A stretch of DNA of 64,000 nucleotides from positions 1 through 64,000 of the forward strand of contig NZ_JABAIK010000002.1 of assembly GCF_012641465.1 (NCBI RefSeq). Direction: 5' to 3'. The notes under the pieces are model-generated. The model did not search any database. It saw nothing but the letters and a program-made list of their open reading frames with translations, and was not told where the DNA came from. This DNA is from Vibrio agarilyticus. Lineage in GTDB: Bacteria; Pseudomonadota; Gammaproteobacteria; Enterobacterales; Vibrionaceae. This document shows, piece by piece, positions 55,030 through 63,959 of the stretch (position 1 is the first letter of the stretch; every line of letters starts with the position of its first letter). The translations under genes and the position numbers were made by a program.

Positions 55030-55728
55030 ATGCATATTTTGCTGGTTGAAGACGACGCTAACTTAAGCCGATTTATCGAAAAGTCCCTAATGGAAGCGGG
55101 ACACAAAGTCATATCAACAGACAATGGCAAACACGCGCTATCGATGTGCATGACCGAACAATATGACGTTGCCATTATCGACCGTATGCTACCAGGGCTT
55201 GATGGTTTGTCTTTGGTCAAAGCGCTGCGCGCATCGCAAGTGGAAATGCCGATATTATTTCTTACCGCGCTTGGCGGCGTTGATGATCGTGTAGAAGGCC
55301 TTGAAGCCGGGGCTGACGATTATCTAACCAAGCCCTTTGCATTTTCTGAATTGCTCGCTCGATTAAGCGCTCTTTCGCGTCGTTCAAGCCAACTCAATAG
55401 TAAAAATGAAGGTTTACTGCAATTTGGTGATGTGACCCTCAATCTTTACGAGTTCTCCGCTTCGCGTCAAGGTCAAGATCTCGGGTTACAGACGAAAGAA
55501 TTTCGCATATTGGAACTGTTCATGCGCAATCCCGGCCGAGTCATTACTCGCACCATGCTGCTAGAGCACGTTTGGGATATTCACTTTGATCCGCAAACCA
55601 GTGTAGTGGAAACACACATCAGTCGACTGCGCAATAAACTTGAAAAACCATTTGGCGATCAGTTAATTCAAACCGTGCGTGGCGCTGGATACAAACTGGA
55701 ATACAAAGAGAAAAAGAGCACGCAATAA
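55030..55728 (+). CDS. OmpR/PhoB-family response regulator
   Basis: A 232-residue regulator. The receiver domain (1-115) has the acidic pair in VEDDA, phospho-Asp51 in IIDRMLPG and KPF near residue 103. A winged-helix DNA-binding domain fills 130-225 (LQTKEFRILELFMRNPGRVITR; VVETHISRLRNKL; VRGAGYKLE). GAGG lies upstream of the start at 55030. Its stop overlaps the start of the sensor kinase gene (TAATG), indicating coupling. Confidence 0.93.
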   Translation: MHILLVEDDANLSRFIEKSLMEAGHKVISTDNGKHALSMCMTEQYDVAIIDRMLPGLDGLSLVKALRASQVEMPILFLTALGGVDDRVEGLEAGADDYLTKPFAFSELLARLSALSRRSSQLNSKNEGLLQFGDVTLNLYEFSASRQGQDLGLQTKEFRILELFMRNPGRVITRTMLLEHVWDIHFDPQTSVVETHISRLRNKLEKPFGDQLIQTVRGAGYKLEYKEKKSTQ

Positions 55729-56936
55729 TGGCGGAATTCACTGATACTTCAATGTCACCATGGTTAAAACGGCTTTGGCGGTTCCTACCGCACTGGCTAC
55801 AAAGCTCAGCAGCTCAACAAGGCATGCTGATGATTTGTGTCACCATTTTTAGCTTGGTTCTCATGGCCAGCATCACCCTTGCTTATGTTGACTATCAATT
55901 AGACAACATTAATGCGGAGCTGGTGAAAGAGACCATGGAACTGACTAAAAAACAGATCCATGAATTGGATGACGATCCCGTTGAAGAAGATGAAATTCTT
56001 GCGGTAATGGGAACCGGCTTTTTACTTGCAGGTCTTATGGTATCAGGATTAACCGGATACCTTATTCTGCGTATTACACGCACAAGCCAAAAACGTATTG
56101 ACCATATCGAAGCGGTTTTACGTTCCGCAGCACAAGGTGAACTGGATCGCCGCATTGGAGACACTCACGCGCATAATGACCTCGCACGTATCGGACGCGC
56201 GATTGATGAAATGCTAAGCCGTTTGGCCGGCTCCGTTGCCGCTATGAGTGACATTTCCGCCAATATTGCGCACGAACTGAAAACCCCGATTACCCGTTTG
56301 CAGCATCAGTTGCTGGAGTTATACGCTCTTACTCAAGATGCCAAAACATCAAATGACGCCATTACTCAACAACTGGAAAATGCACTCAGCGAGTCACATC
56401 GCTTAGCCGACATTTTCGATGCTCTATTGCGCATATCGCAAATTGAATCAGGCCATAGGCGTAATCGTTTTGCTCGCATCGACATAACTCAAATCATTGA
56501 AACGATTGGTGATATTTATACCGATGTGGCAGATGATGCACAAATGCAATTAACCGTCGAGCAATCCGACTCGCCAATTTGGCTCGAGGGCGACCGTGAA
56601 CTACTCGTGCAGCTGTTTGCTAATGTGATTGAAAATGCGATCAAGTATTGCCCGCCACACAGTAGCATCAGTCTCAGCCTGCAACGCCACCATGATGCGT
56701 TAGGTGAAACGCTTTCGGTCAACATTCAAGATAATGGGCCCGGTATTCCTGATTCTGAAAAGTCACGTGTATTCGAACGACTCTATCGTATAGACAAAAG
56801 CCGCACTGAGGGTGGTTTGGGGCTTGGCTTATCTTTGATTAAGGCGATCACCGAGCTGCATCACGGGCAGATCACCTTAGCGGATGCGAACCCTGGCCTT
56901 TTGGTGAGCGTGACTTTGCCACTTGCTCACGAATAA
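55728..56936 (+). CDS. sensor histidine kinase with a very short periplasmic loop
   Basis: A 402-residue kinase. TM1 is near residues 30-54 and TM2 near 92-116. Only about 37 residues lie between them, with the acidic stretch DDDPVEEDE. HAMP follows, then the H-box NIAHELKTPITR with phospho-His182, an N-box VIENAIKYC, and G-boxes DNGPGIPD and GGLGLGLSL. The short acidic loop rules out a PAS-sized sensor and differs from QseC. It may sense cations, membrane state or a partner such as the OB-fold protein upstream. It signals to the regulator encoded just before it. Confidence 0.92.
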   Translation: MAEFTDTSMSPWLKRLWRFLPHWLQSSAAQQGMLMICVTIFSLVLMASITLAYVDYQLDNINAELVKETMELTKKQIHELDDDPVEEDEILAVMGTGFLLAGLMVSGLTGYLILRITRTSQKRIDHIEAVLRSAAQGELDRRIGDTHAHNDLARIGRAIDEMLSRLAGSVAAMSDISANIAHELKTPITRLQHQLLELYALTQDAKTSNDAITQQLENALSESHRLADIFDALLRISQIESGHRRNRFARIDITQIIETIGDIYTDVADDAQMQLTVEQSDSPIWLEGDRELLVQLFANVIENAIKYCPPHSSISLSLQRHHDALGETLSVNIQDNGPGIPDSEKSRVFERLYRIDKSRTEGGLGLGLSLIKAITELHHGQITLADANPGLLVSVTLPLAHE

Positions 56937-56948
56937 GGTATGGCGTTC

Positions 56949-57554
56949 TTAAGTTACTTGGGTATATTTATCGGCAAAAGCGTCAGACTCTGGGTCATTT
57001 TTCCATTCATATTCGGCATAATCTGCCACGTGGTGCGCTTTTGCCTCACCCCAGATATGGCTTATCAGAGCCAGAGACATATCCATACCAGCCGACACCC
57101 CGGCGGATGTAAAAATATTGCCATCTTGAACCCAGCGAGCCTTACGAACCCAATCCACCTTGTCTGACTGGGAAACTACCCAGTCAAAGGCAAGTTTGTT
57201 CGTCGTCGCTCGTTTGCCATCGAGCACGCCAGCCTTTGCCAACAAGGCCGCGCCAGTACACACAGAGCACAAATACTGACATTGCCAAGCATGTGTTACG
57301 ATCCACTGCAGCAGTGCAGGGTTACTGACTTCTCGACGCGTACCTTGGCCGCCGGGCACCATGATAATGTCGTAGATCCCTTGGGTAAAATCTCGATTTG
57401 CCACGATTTCAACGCCTTGAACTGAGCTAATCGCGCCAGTGCGCTCCGCCACAATATCAATTGATAACGACTCCTTAAGCTGCCCCAACATCTCAAGCGG
57501 CCCAAAAACATCAAGTAACTCAAAGTCATCAAACACCAACATCGCCATTTTCAT
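56949..57554 (-). CDS. DJ-1/PfpI-family protein
   Basis: A 201-residue protein with the DJ-1/PfpI fold. The nucleophile-elbow Cys lies in SVCTGAALLAKAG, and PGGQGTRRE and TSAGVSAGMDM resemble the isonitrile-hydratase-like subgroup. GGAGG precedes the ATG at 57554. The last codons (YTQVT) and stop lie inside one end of the palindromic repeat that separates it from the histidine kinase gene, 12 bases away. Its substrate is unknown. Confidence 0.85.
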   Translation of the reverse strand: MKMAMLVFDDFELLDVFGPLEMLGQLKESLSIDIVAERTGAISSVQGVEIVANRDFTQGIYDIIMVPGGQGTRREVSNPALLQWIVTHAWQCQYLCSVCTGAALLAKAGVLDGKRATTNKLAFDWVVSQSDKVDWVRKARWVQDGNIFTSAGVSAGMDMSLALISHIWGEAKAHHVADYAEYEWKNDPESDAFADKYTQVT

Positions 57555-57904
57555 CGCAACCTCCACAAATCGACGCAACCTTTAAGGTTATAGACTGTAT
57601 GTGGTCAGTTCGTCTAACGGACAATAAGGAAAGAATGCGCTAAGAAGGGATTGTAGAGCGACTGCGACCAACAAAATTGATCGCATGGCGAGAAGTCAAT
57701 CAGCTAAATTCGATAAAGTACTTTCGTAATATGTTCATTATCTTATAATTGAAAATTACATGTCTTCGCCACATTCTAATAAATGCTCTCAAGGCCTTTA
57801 ATATGAAGCCAGCAGCTATGCCACCTTCGAGAATACGACAAACTAACGCTTGAACTGGCAGAAAGTTATCTAGACACTGGTATCAAATTACTGAGGATTA
57901 ATTA
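57555..57904. other. spacer at the left border of the accessory island
   Basis: About 350 bases with no supported ORF. It marks the change from conserved-looking genes to the island with 57905-62220. No tRNA or integrase attachment site is visible. I saw no obvious direct repeat matching the right border near 62220. Confidence 0.4.
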
Positions 57905-58519
57905 ATGTCAGGTTTAGACAAAGAACAAATTGTAGCTATCATGAAAGCTGCTGAGGACGAGATTGGCAATGGTTTCTGGACTAATGAGGTCCCCCCTCGC
58001 CGCATCTGGAAATTTTTCGAAAAAACGCATCTGAGACAAGGATGTCTGCCAGCTTCTTTTTCTGCGCTGAAAAATCCAGAGCTTCTAAAAGCGTACCCTG
58101 ACGCAAAGCTTGTAGTTGGCTTCACGTGCAACGTAGATGATGAACTAGTTCAAAGCACATTATTGATGTGTATCCATGACTTCCTAGCTGTACAACACTA
58201 TTCTGGTCGTCATGACGTTATTTATAACTATCATGCTTGGATTGATCTCGACGGAACTAGTTATCTAGATATTACAGGTCCAATTTATATCGAGAATGTG
58301 CACTCGCAAAGCTACGACTACTATTACGAGGCTTCAGATCACGAAGTGTTCAAAAACTTCTATCCTGTTCTAGTAGGAGACCAAGCCGAAGTGTTCTTCA
58401 AAAAGATGACCGAAGCACGAACTCTTAACTGGTTCGGAAACAGCCAATACGTAGTACCGTTAGAGCAAGAGTCTAAATCTTGTATTTCTATGCTACTAGA
58501 TAAGCTCAAGAACAAATGA
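57905..58519 (+). CDS. unknown 204-aa protein in the accessory island
   Basis: A soluble-looking 204-residue protein with no signal peptide. The stretch YNYHAWIDLDGTSYLDITGP has a His-Ala-Trp plus Asp pattern that is reminiscent of transglutaminase/papain-like folds, and a Cys occurs upstream (GFTCNVDDE), but the resemblance is too weak for assignment. It is convergent with the zinc-ribbon protein gene, sharing the terminator at 58524-58550. It may be functionally linked with it or merely adjacent cargo. Confidence 0.6.
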   Translation: MSGLDKEQIVAIMKAAEDEIGNGFWTNEVPPRRIWKFFEKTHLRQGCLPASFSALKNPELLKAYPDAKLVVGFTCNVDDELVQSTLLMCIHDFLAVQHYSGRHDVIYNYHAWIDLDGTSYLDITGPIYIENVHSQSYDYYYEASDHEVFKNFYPVLVGDQAEVFFKKMTEARTLNWFGNSQYVVPLEQESKSCISMLLDKLKNK

Positions 58520-58523
58520 TGAT

Positions 58524-58550
58524 AAAAGGGTGTCCTGTGGACACCCTTTT
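58524..58550. terminator. bidirectional terminator between island genes
   Basis: AAAAGGGTGTCC, loop TGT, GGACACCCTTTT. The perfect stem with A and T flanks can stop transcription of both convergent genes. Confidence 0.92.
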
Positions 58551-58552
58551 AA

Positions 58553-60964
58553 CTATAAGTCTAGCTTTAAAATGTCTACATGAAACATCTCGGTTGAACC
58601 GTTTCCAATGAACTCTGAATCTTTAACCTTATATCGATGAACTTGGTGCTGCTCTAGTAAAGCAGACTCCCATAGCCAAGCGTCATACTTCGTCATCGGC
58701 TGTCGAAGAAGAAACTCAACATCCCAACCTTTGTAGTTCGCTTTCCAGCGATTACCAGTTGAGTCTAATCCAACTTTATAGCGAACTTCGGCACCTCTTT
58801 TAAACTTCACATAGTATCCGTTACAAGGCTTATTTCGTTCTTCTGGGTTGCGTTGGAAGTAGTATTCATCATAAGTCCCTACCCCCTTTCCATAACTGCA
58901 TTTCGGGCAATGTGAACCATTGATATGAATTCTTGGATCTTGCATGAACAATCCATGCTTATGACAAAGGATTGCTACTTTATCTTTTGCTGTGACGTAT
59001 TCAGTCAACGAGTAATCATATCGGTCACCATGAACCTCTTTTGCAACAGATATAAACTCATCCGTTGTCTTCCGCTGAGCTAATCCTTTACTCTTATTAG
59101 CGCACTCACGGCATCCAAAATCACTAGTTAAATGACTTGTGGGTGTTTGCTCAAAAACGCCATGAATTGGACAGGTGATTTTCACTTTGTCATGAGAAGA
59201 TACGTAATCGACTTCAGAGTAATCGAACGTCTCACCATGCATTTCAACCGCCAATTCAATGAACTCTTCTGTGGTCAGTCGTTGGCGTTCAGCAGCGGCA
59301 ACAAAAGCACATCGAGGACACCCATTACCGTTTAAATGAGAGTTTGCGGTCTGGCTGAAAACTCCATGTTCTGGACAGATAATATCTACTTTGACGTGTG
59401 ACAGCTCATACACAGTGTTTGAATAATCATATTTTGAACCATGTATCTCATTAGCTTTGCTGATGAACTCACTCTGAGTCATCGTTTTTGCTTTATTAGA
59501 CCGTTCAAAACCACAAGCCCTACAACCAGCACCAGTTAGATGAACAGATGGTTGTTGTTCAAATACACCATGAACTGAGCAAATGATCTGAACCAACTCT
59601 TTGGCACCAGTGTACTTAACAAGTGAGTAATCATATGCTTTACCATGAATAGCTACTGCTTGTTCAACAAACTCGCTTGTCGATTTAGTTTGCTTGAGCT
59701 TTGTGTTTTCAAAACCACACTGAATACAACCAGAACCAATTAAGTGTGAATATGGAGCTTGAGAAAATATACCGTGAACTGAGCATATGATATCGACGGG
59801 TGTGTCAATATTTTTGTACTCGGTTAACGAGTAATCGTAGCGGTCACCATGAACATGTTTTGCTTCTTCAATGAACTTATCTATCGACTTTCTCTGCTTA
59901 TCAGCGCGCCCATCAATAGCACATTGATTACACCCAGCTCCTTGAAGATGTCCACCAGCTGATTGCTCAAAGGCTCCATGCTTACCACAAATAATCTTTA
60001 CTTTATCGTGAGCCGTTTGATAGTTGACTAACGAGTAGTCATAACGATTCTGGTGTATGTCGCTTGCTTCTGTTATGAATTCTGCCGTCGTTTTTCTGAA
60101 TTTAATAGCTAGGTCTTCATTTGCACATTGCTGGCACCCACTGCCAGTTAAATGAACACTTGGAAGCTGTTTAAAATCCCCATGTGCCAAACAAGTAATC
60201 GTTATTTCTTTACTCGATAGCTCATAACTTGTTTTGTCGTAGCAATACCGTTCTCCATGCACTGCTAAAGCATCTTTTATGAACTGATCATGAGTTTTTG
60301 TAGCAAGCATCTGCAACTTATCAAATTTGCATTTCTGGCAGCCTGACTTCTGGTTGATGTGATCTGATGGGGTTTGACGAAATACACCATGAATTGAACA
60401 GATGATTTCAACTTGGGTTTTGTTGTTAGCCCCATATCTGGTGACACTGTAGTCATATTTGTCGCCGTGGATCTCTTTAGCACGAGTAATGAATGACTCT
60501 GTATCGTATTTTACATTTCCAGCACATACTGCACACCGTTGTCCTGACTTGAATTTGCTGGGTGAAATAGAGCAAGCATGACCAACGGAGCAAACCAAGG
60601 GAACTTTTGTACTTGTATTCTTGTACTCGTAATCCACTCCTAAAGTCCATCCAGTAGTATTAACTAGCTTCTCGAATTCTTTCTTGGCAGCAGTCTTGCG
60701 GTTAGTTGTAGATTTGATTGCTTTGAAAGCGTATGGAGATACCTCATATAGCTCTCCAGAGCTATCAATGAGAGAGACTTTCTGTCGCGCATTTTTGAAG
60801 AAGTAGTTGTCAGAAAACGACAAGCCACGACTAACAACTAGTTTTTCAAACTCAAGCTGAGCTTTAAGTGATCGTTGCCCTGTCTTATTGCTTCTCTCTA
60901 ATAGTGCTAGAAAGTCAGTTTCGGAAAGGTGGTAAACAGTAGCGGGTTCTGCTGGTAAGGTCAT
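58553..60964 (-). CDS. tandem zinc-ribbon repeat protein with C-terminal GIY-YIG-like domain
   Basis: An 803-residue protein. From about residue 157 to 697 there are eight repeats of about 68 residues, each with the pattern E/SFI..A..HG..YDYS..Y......V.I.C..HG.F.Q....H..G.GC..C, that is CxxH and CxxC pairs fit to bind one zinc each. Two degenerate copies precede them (38-85 and 96-150). These repeats resemble DUF723-type zinc ribbons of phage and mobile-element proteins. The last 105 residues (GYYVKFKRG, YKVGLDSTGNRW, WLWESALLEQHQ) look like a divergent GIY-YIG nuclease. It probably binds and may cut nucleic acid. The start has no clear ribosome-binding site. Confidence 0.75.
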   Translation of the reverse strand: MTLPAEPATVYHLSETDFLALLERSNKTGQRSLKAQLEFEKLVVSRGLSFSDNYFFKNARQKVSLIDSSGELYEVSPYAFKAIKSTTNRKTAAKKEFEKLVNTTGWTLGVDYEYKNTSTKVPLVCSVGHACSISPSKFKSGQRCAVCAGNVKYDTESFITRAKEIHGDKYDYSVTRYGANNKTQVEIICSIHGVFRQTPSDHINQKSGCQKCKFDKLQMLATKTHDQFIKDALAVHGERYCYDKTSYELSSKEITITCLAHGDFKQLPSVHLTGSGCQQCANEDLAIKFRKTTAEFITEASDIHQNRYDYSLVNYQTAHDKVKIICGKHGAFEQSAGGHLQGAGCNQCAIDGRADKQRKSIDKFIEEAKHVHGDRYDYSLTEYKNIDTPVDIICSVHGIFSQAPYSHLIGSGCIQCGFENTKLKQTKSTSEFVEQAVAIHGKAYDYSLVKYTGAKELVQIICSVHGVFEQQPSVHLTGAGCRACGFERSNKAKTMTQSEFISKANEIHGSKYDYSNTVYELSHVKVDIICPEHGVFSQTANSHLNGNGCPRCAFVAAAERQRLTTEEFIELAVEMHGETFDYSEVDYVSSHDKVKITCPIHGVFEQTPTSHLTSDFGCRECANKSKGLAQRKTTDEFISVAKEVHGDRYDYSLTEYVTAKDKVAILCHKHGLFMQDPRIHINGSHCPKCSYGKGVGTYDEYYFQRNPEERNKPCNGYYVKFKRGAEVRYKVGLDSTGNRWKANYKGWDVEFLLRQPMTKYDAWLWESALLEQHQVHRYKVKDSEFIGNGSTEMFHVDILKLDL

Positions 60965-61209
60965 TAGGCTTATGAATATGGCTGATGGTTATACTACGCA
61001 ACTTATCATACGCATGACCAACGTTCATTCATATGATTTGACTCATATCCTTGCCGTAAACATGGATGCTAATAAATTTAAAAGAGCCAGTCGCTCAACG
61101 GAGCAGACCAGCGCTCTATATATTCATTATGCTAAGTTTAACCGCGATAAACTAAGCAACTGTATAATCGACGATTTCTAGCTGGTAAGTCCCCTGCTTT
61201 AACCGTGCC

Positions 61210-62220
61210 ATTTTAAATTTAACATCAGGGTTTGCAGTCAAAGCAGCAGGTGGAATGGAGAACGCGCTTAAAGCAAATCCAAAAGATCTCAGTGAGCAAT
61301 ACGAGAAAAAGATTGATGATTTACACGCGGCTTATTGGGAGGCCATGCTGCAAATCAAATTCCTAAAAAAGCTCAATCGCCATCTCGACCAAGACGACTG
61401 ATCCTCGCTATCAGGGATGAGATGGCCAAAGAAGGTGATGCGGTATCCATAAGCCAACTGTGTCGTTGGACTGGGTTGGCTCGCAGCACTTTTTATTACC
61501 AAGAGAAAACTCGGAAGCCGAAAGTGAGCGAGTGGTTAGCAAGCCGGATAAAGCGTGTCATTGATGCTTTGCCTTACGCAGGCTATCGCACAGCTGTCTT
61601 CATGCTTGGAGAGAACAAGAACACAGTTCAGCGACTGATGAGCTTGAAAGGTTGGCAATGTAGGAAAAAGCGCTTGGTTTCAGACCTCGTGTGAAACAAA
61701 AGCATCTGTTGCTCACGCACCTGATATGTGTTGGTCTACCGATATTGCACGCTTGTGGTGTGGCGAACAAGATCGCTGGTTTGCGCTCACACTGGTGATG
61801 GATTGTCATACTCGGGAGGTTTTGGGCTGGAGTCTAAGCAAACGTGGAAATGCGAAATCAGCCGTTGCAGCGCTTGAAGATGCGCTACTGACTCGATATG
61901 GAGTCATAGGTAAAGCGACACCAGGCTTGCAACTACCTAGCGACAATGGCTTAGTCTTTACCTCACGTTTATATACCACACTGGCCACGCAATGCGGGTT
62001 AACGCAGGGGTTCATTCACACTCATACACCTCAGCAAAATGGCATGGTTGAGCGGCTAATCAAAACCATCAAAGAGCAATGTATCTGGATACACAATTTT
62101 ACGTCGATGCATGAGGCCAGAGCAGCGGTAGGCAAGTGGCTTGAGTTCTACAATACGGAACGACCACATCAAGTGCTAAATACGAAAAAGCCAGCTAAAG
62201 CTTATGAATTAGCGGCTTAA
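61210..62220 (+). pseudogene. IS3-family transposase, degraded (orfA end and frameshifted orfB)
   Basis: The end of an orfA-like frame (YEKKIDDLHAAYWEAMLQIK) stops near 61401. The orfB frame from 61335 reads EGDAVSISQLCRWTGLARST and AGYRTAVFML, then shifts frame near 61690. It continues as 61726-62220 with the rve integrase domain: STDIARLWCGE, DCHTREVLGWSL, LPSDNGLVFTS, HTPQQNGMVERL and ERPHQVLNTKKPAKAYELAA. The DDE residues are D at STDI, D at SDNG and E at MVERL. The frameshift and missing left end mean it is inactive. The right end is near 62230. Confidence 0.85.
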
Positions 62221-62266
62221 GTTGTACAATTTTTGCTGGGTCATTACACGACAACATAAAAATAGA

Positions 62267-62296
62267 AAAGGCTGGCATTCTAGGCCAGCCTTTTTT
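62267..62296. terminator. terminator between the IS3 remnant and ppiC
   Basis: AAGGCTGGC, loop ATTCTA, GGCCAGCCTT with T-rich flank on the plus strand and A-rich on the other side. It probably serves ppiC on the minus strand and anything read from the island. Confidence 0.85.
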
Positions 62297-62356
62297 ACTC
62301 TGTGTATGAATCACTGAAATTTTCGTAGCCCCTCATAGGGCTATGGTTGTATCAGC

Positions 62357-62635
62357 TCAAGTGCGGTACAACACCTTAACCACATGCCAGCCAAATTTGG
62401 TTTTTACCAGATGGGGAACTAACGTCTCGCCACTAAAGCAAACTTTGTCGAACTGAGGCACCATTTGGCCGCGACGAAATTCACCAAGATCGCCACCATT
62501 TTTACCTGAGGGACAACTGGAGTACTTTTTCGCTAGCGTTTGAAATTTAGCGCCTTTTTTCAACTGTTTAATAATATCTTCGGCTTGCTCTTTGTGCTTC
62601 ACCAAAATATGCAGTGCATGGGCGGTATTGGCCAT
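62357..62635 (-). CDS. ppiC: parvulin-type peptidyl-prolyl isomerase
   Basis: A 92-residue single-domain parvulin like E. coli PpiC (93 aa). Motifs: [42 protein letters not shown] and [11 protein letters not shown]. It speeds cis-trans isomerisation of X-Pro bonds in the cytoplasm. The start MANTAHAL at 62635 has GAGGAG upstream; the frame opens six codons earlier without support. Confidence 0.95.
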   Translation of the reverse strand: MANTAHALHILVKHKEQAEDIIKQLKKGAKFQTLAKKYSSCPSGKNGGDLGEFRRGQMVPQFDKVCFSGETLVPHLVKTKFGWHVVKVLYRT

Positions 62636-62884
62636 TGACTTACTCCTCTTCAAAAACCGCGGCAGTGTATCTTAAACCCTTTACAAAGACCACGCTTTCA
62701 CTTAGCACCACACTGTGTATACCGCTACAACGCCCATTGCGCGAAACGCCACACCAATAAATCTGATTGACTAAGGCAAATTAAGAAACGGTACAAAGAT
62801 CACAAACATTTCGTGCACTTGCTCTCTTGTCGTGAAGGCATAATCGGTTAGAATTTAAGGACCTAGAATCTGCGAGAATGGAAA
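62636..62884. other. divergent promoter region of ppiC and cheV
   Basis: About 250 bases between divergent genes. It must hold both promoters. I could not assign convincing -35/-10 boxes or operators by eye. Confidence 0.4.
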
Positions 62885-63817
62885 ATGGCGATCGGTGCGA
62901 GCAAAACAAAAACGTTAAGCAAAGCCAACCAGTCACAAGGAATGTTGGTTTTCAAACTCACGTTAAGGCAAAACTTTGCGATTGGCACATTGAAAGTGCG
63001 TGAAATCGTGCCTTATCAGCCCACGACGCAGATCCCTTATTCCCACCAACATGTGATTGGCACTGTGACGATCCGCAATTTAACTGTGCCTGTCATCGAC
63101 ATGGCCGCTGCGATAGGTTTTCGCCCGATCACCAAAGAAGAATACGCAAATTGCTACCTGATTGTGACAGATTGCCTTCGCACCGTAGTCGCCTTTATGG
63201 TGCGAAGCATCGAAAAAATCATTGAGTGTGATTGGCGGGCGATAGAATCGCCACCAACCTCTGCCGGCCATAACGTCTTTATCACGGGGATCACTCGGTA
63301 TAACGATGAAATTGTACAGATGTTGGATGTGGAACTGCTGTTATCAAAAATTTATCCGCAATACGAAAATACCAAAATCCCAATGCTAACCGATGTTGAG
63401 CGCGAGCGTTTGAAAGCACTGAACATTCTCTTGGTCGATGACTCTTCTATCGCTCGAAAACAGCTCGCCGATGCGCTTGATAGCATCAATATCAGCTACC
63501 AAATCTGCGCAAATGGTGCAGAGGCGCTTGAAATGATGCGACAGAGCGCGCAAGCGCAGCGCCCAATTGACTTACTGGTCAGCGATATCGAAATGCCCGG
63601 GCTGGATGGCTATGAATTAGCGTTTGAAGTTCAAAATGACAGCGCGCTGAACCGTGCTTACTGCATTTTGCATACTTCTCTTTCGAGCGAAATTTGTGTT
63701 GATCGCGCTCACCAAGTTGGTGCGCACGAGGCTCTGGAGAAATTTAACGCAGGTGAGCTTATCGAAGCGATGCTTCGCGGCGCTAAGCACTTAGAGCAGC
63801 GAGTACTCCCAGCTTAA
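62885..63817 (+). CDS. cheV: chemotaxis coupling protein CheV
   Basis: A 310-residue protein with an N-terminal CheW-like domain (about 15-165; GTLKVREIVPYQPTTQIP and VIGTVTIRNLTVPVIDMAAAIG) and a C-terminal receiver domain (about 178-300) with VDDSS, phospho-Asp in VSDIEMPG and a late Lys in LEKFNAGEL. CheV links chemoreceptors to CheA and its receiver domain allows adaptation. Vibrios usually carry several CheV proteins, so this is one paralogue. A full ERIC-like repeat follows three bases after the gene. Confidence 0.95.
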   Translation: MAIGASKTKTLSKANQSQGMLVFKLTLRQNFAIGTLKVREIVPYQPTTQIPYSHQHVIGTVTIRNLTVPVIDMAAAIGFRPITKEEYANCYLIVTDCLRTVVAFMVRSIEKIIECDWRAIESPPTSAGHNVFITGITRYNDEIVQMLDVELLLSKIYPQYENTKIPMLTDVERERLKALNILLVDDSSIARKQLADALDSINISYQICANGAEALEMMRQSAQAQRPIDLLVSDIEMPGLDGYELAFEVQNDSALNRAYCILHTSLSSEICVDRAHQVGAHEALEKFNAGELIEAMLRGAKHLEQRVLPA

Positions 63818-63820
63818 ATC

Positions 63821-63959
63821 TATACCCAAACAGCTTGAAGTTGCAGGTAGGCGGCAAACGAGCAAAGCCTCTGAGCACTTCGTGAACATAGATAGACTAT
63901 GTGATGAGGTTTGTGAGAGCCAGCCAACAACGCTGCAACTTCAAGTCGAACGGATATAA
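63821..63959. repeat. vibrio ERIC-like repeat, full length
   Basis: TATACCCAAACAGCTTGAAG to CTTCAAGTCGAACGGATATA, 139 bases. It contains GCAAACGAGCAAAGCCTCTG, the extra CACTTCGTGAACATAG block, GACTATGTGATGAGG and CAGCCAACAACGCTGC. The extra block also occurs in the degenerate copy at 53787-53925, defining a longer subtype. Confidence 0.9.

Noticed and set aside
55728-56936. Naming the two-component genes qseB and qseC because of the YgiW-type gene nearby
   Set aside because: The kinase has a periplasmic loop of only about 37 residues, unlike QseC, so the symbols would overstate the evidence.
60972-61181. 69-codon frame between the zinc-ribbon gene and the IS3 remnant
   Set aside because: No ribosome-binding site, no recognisable motif and a position in the promoter region of the divergent gene; probably chance.
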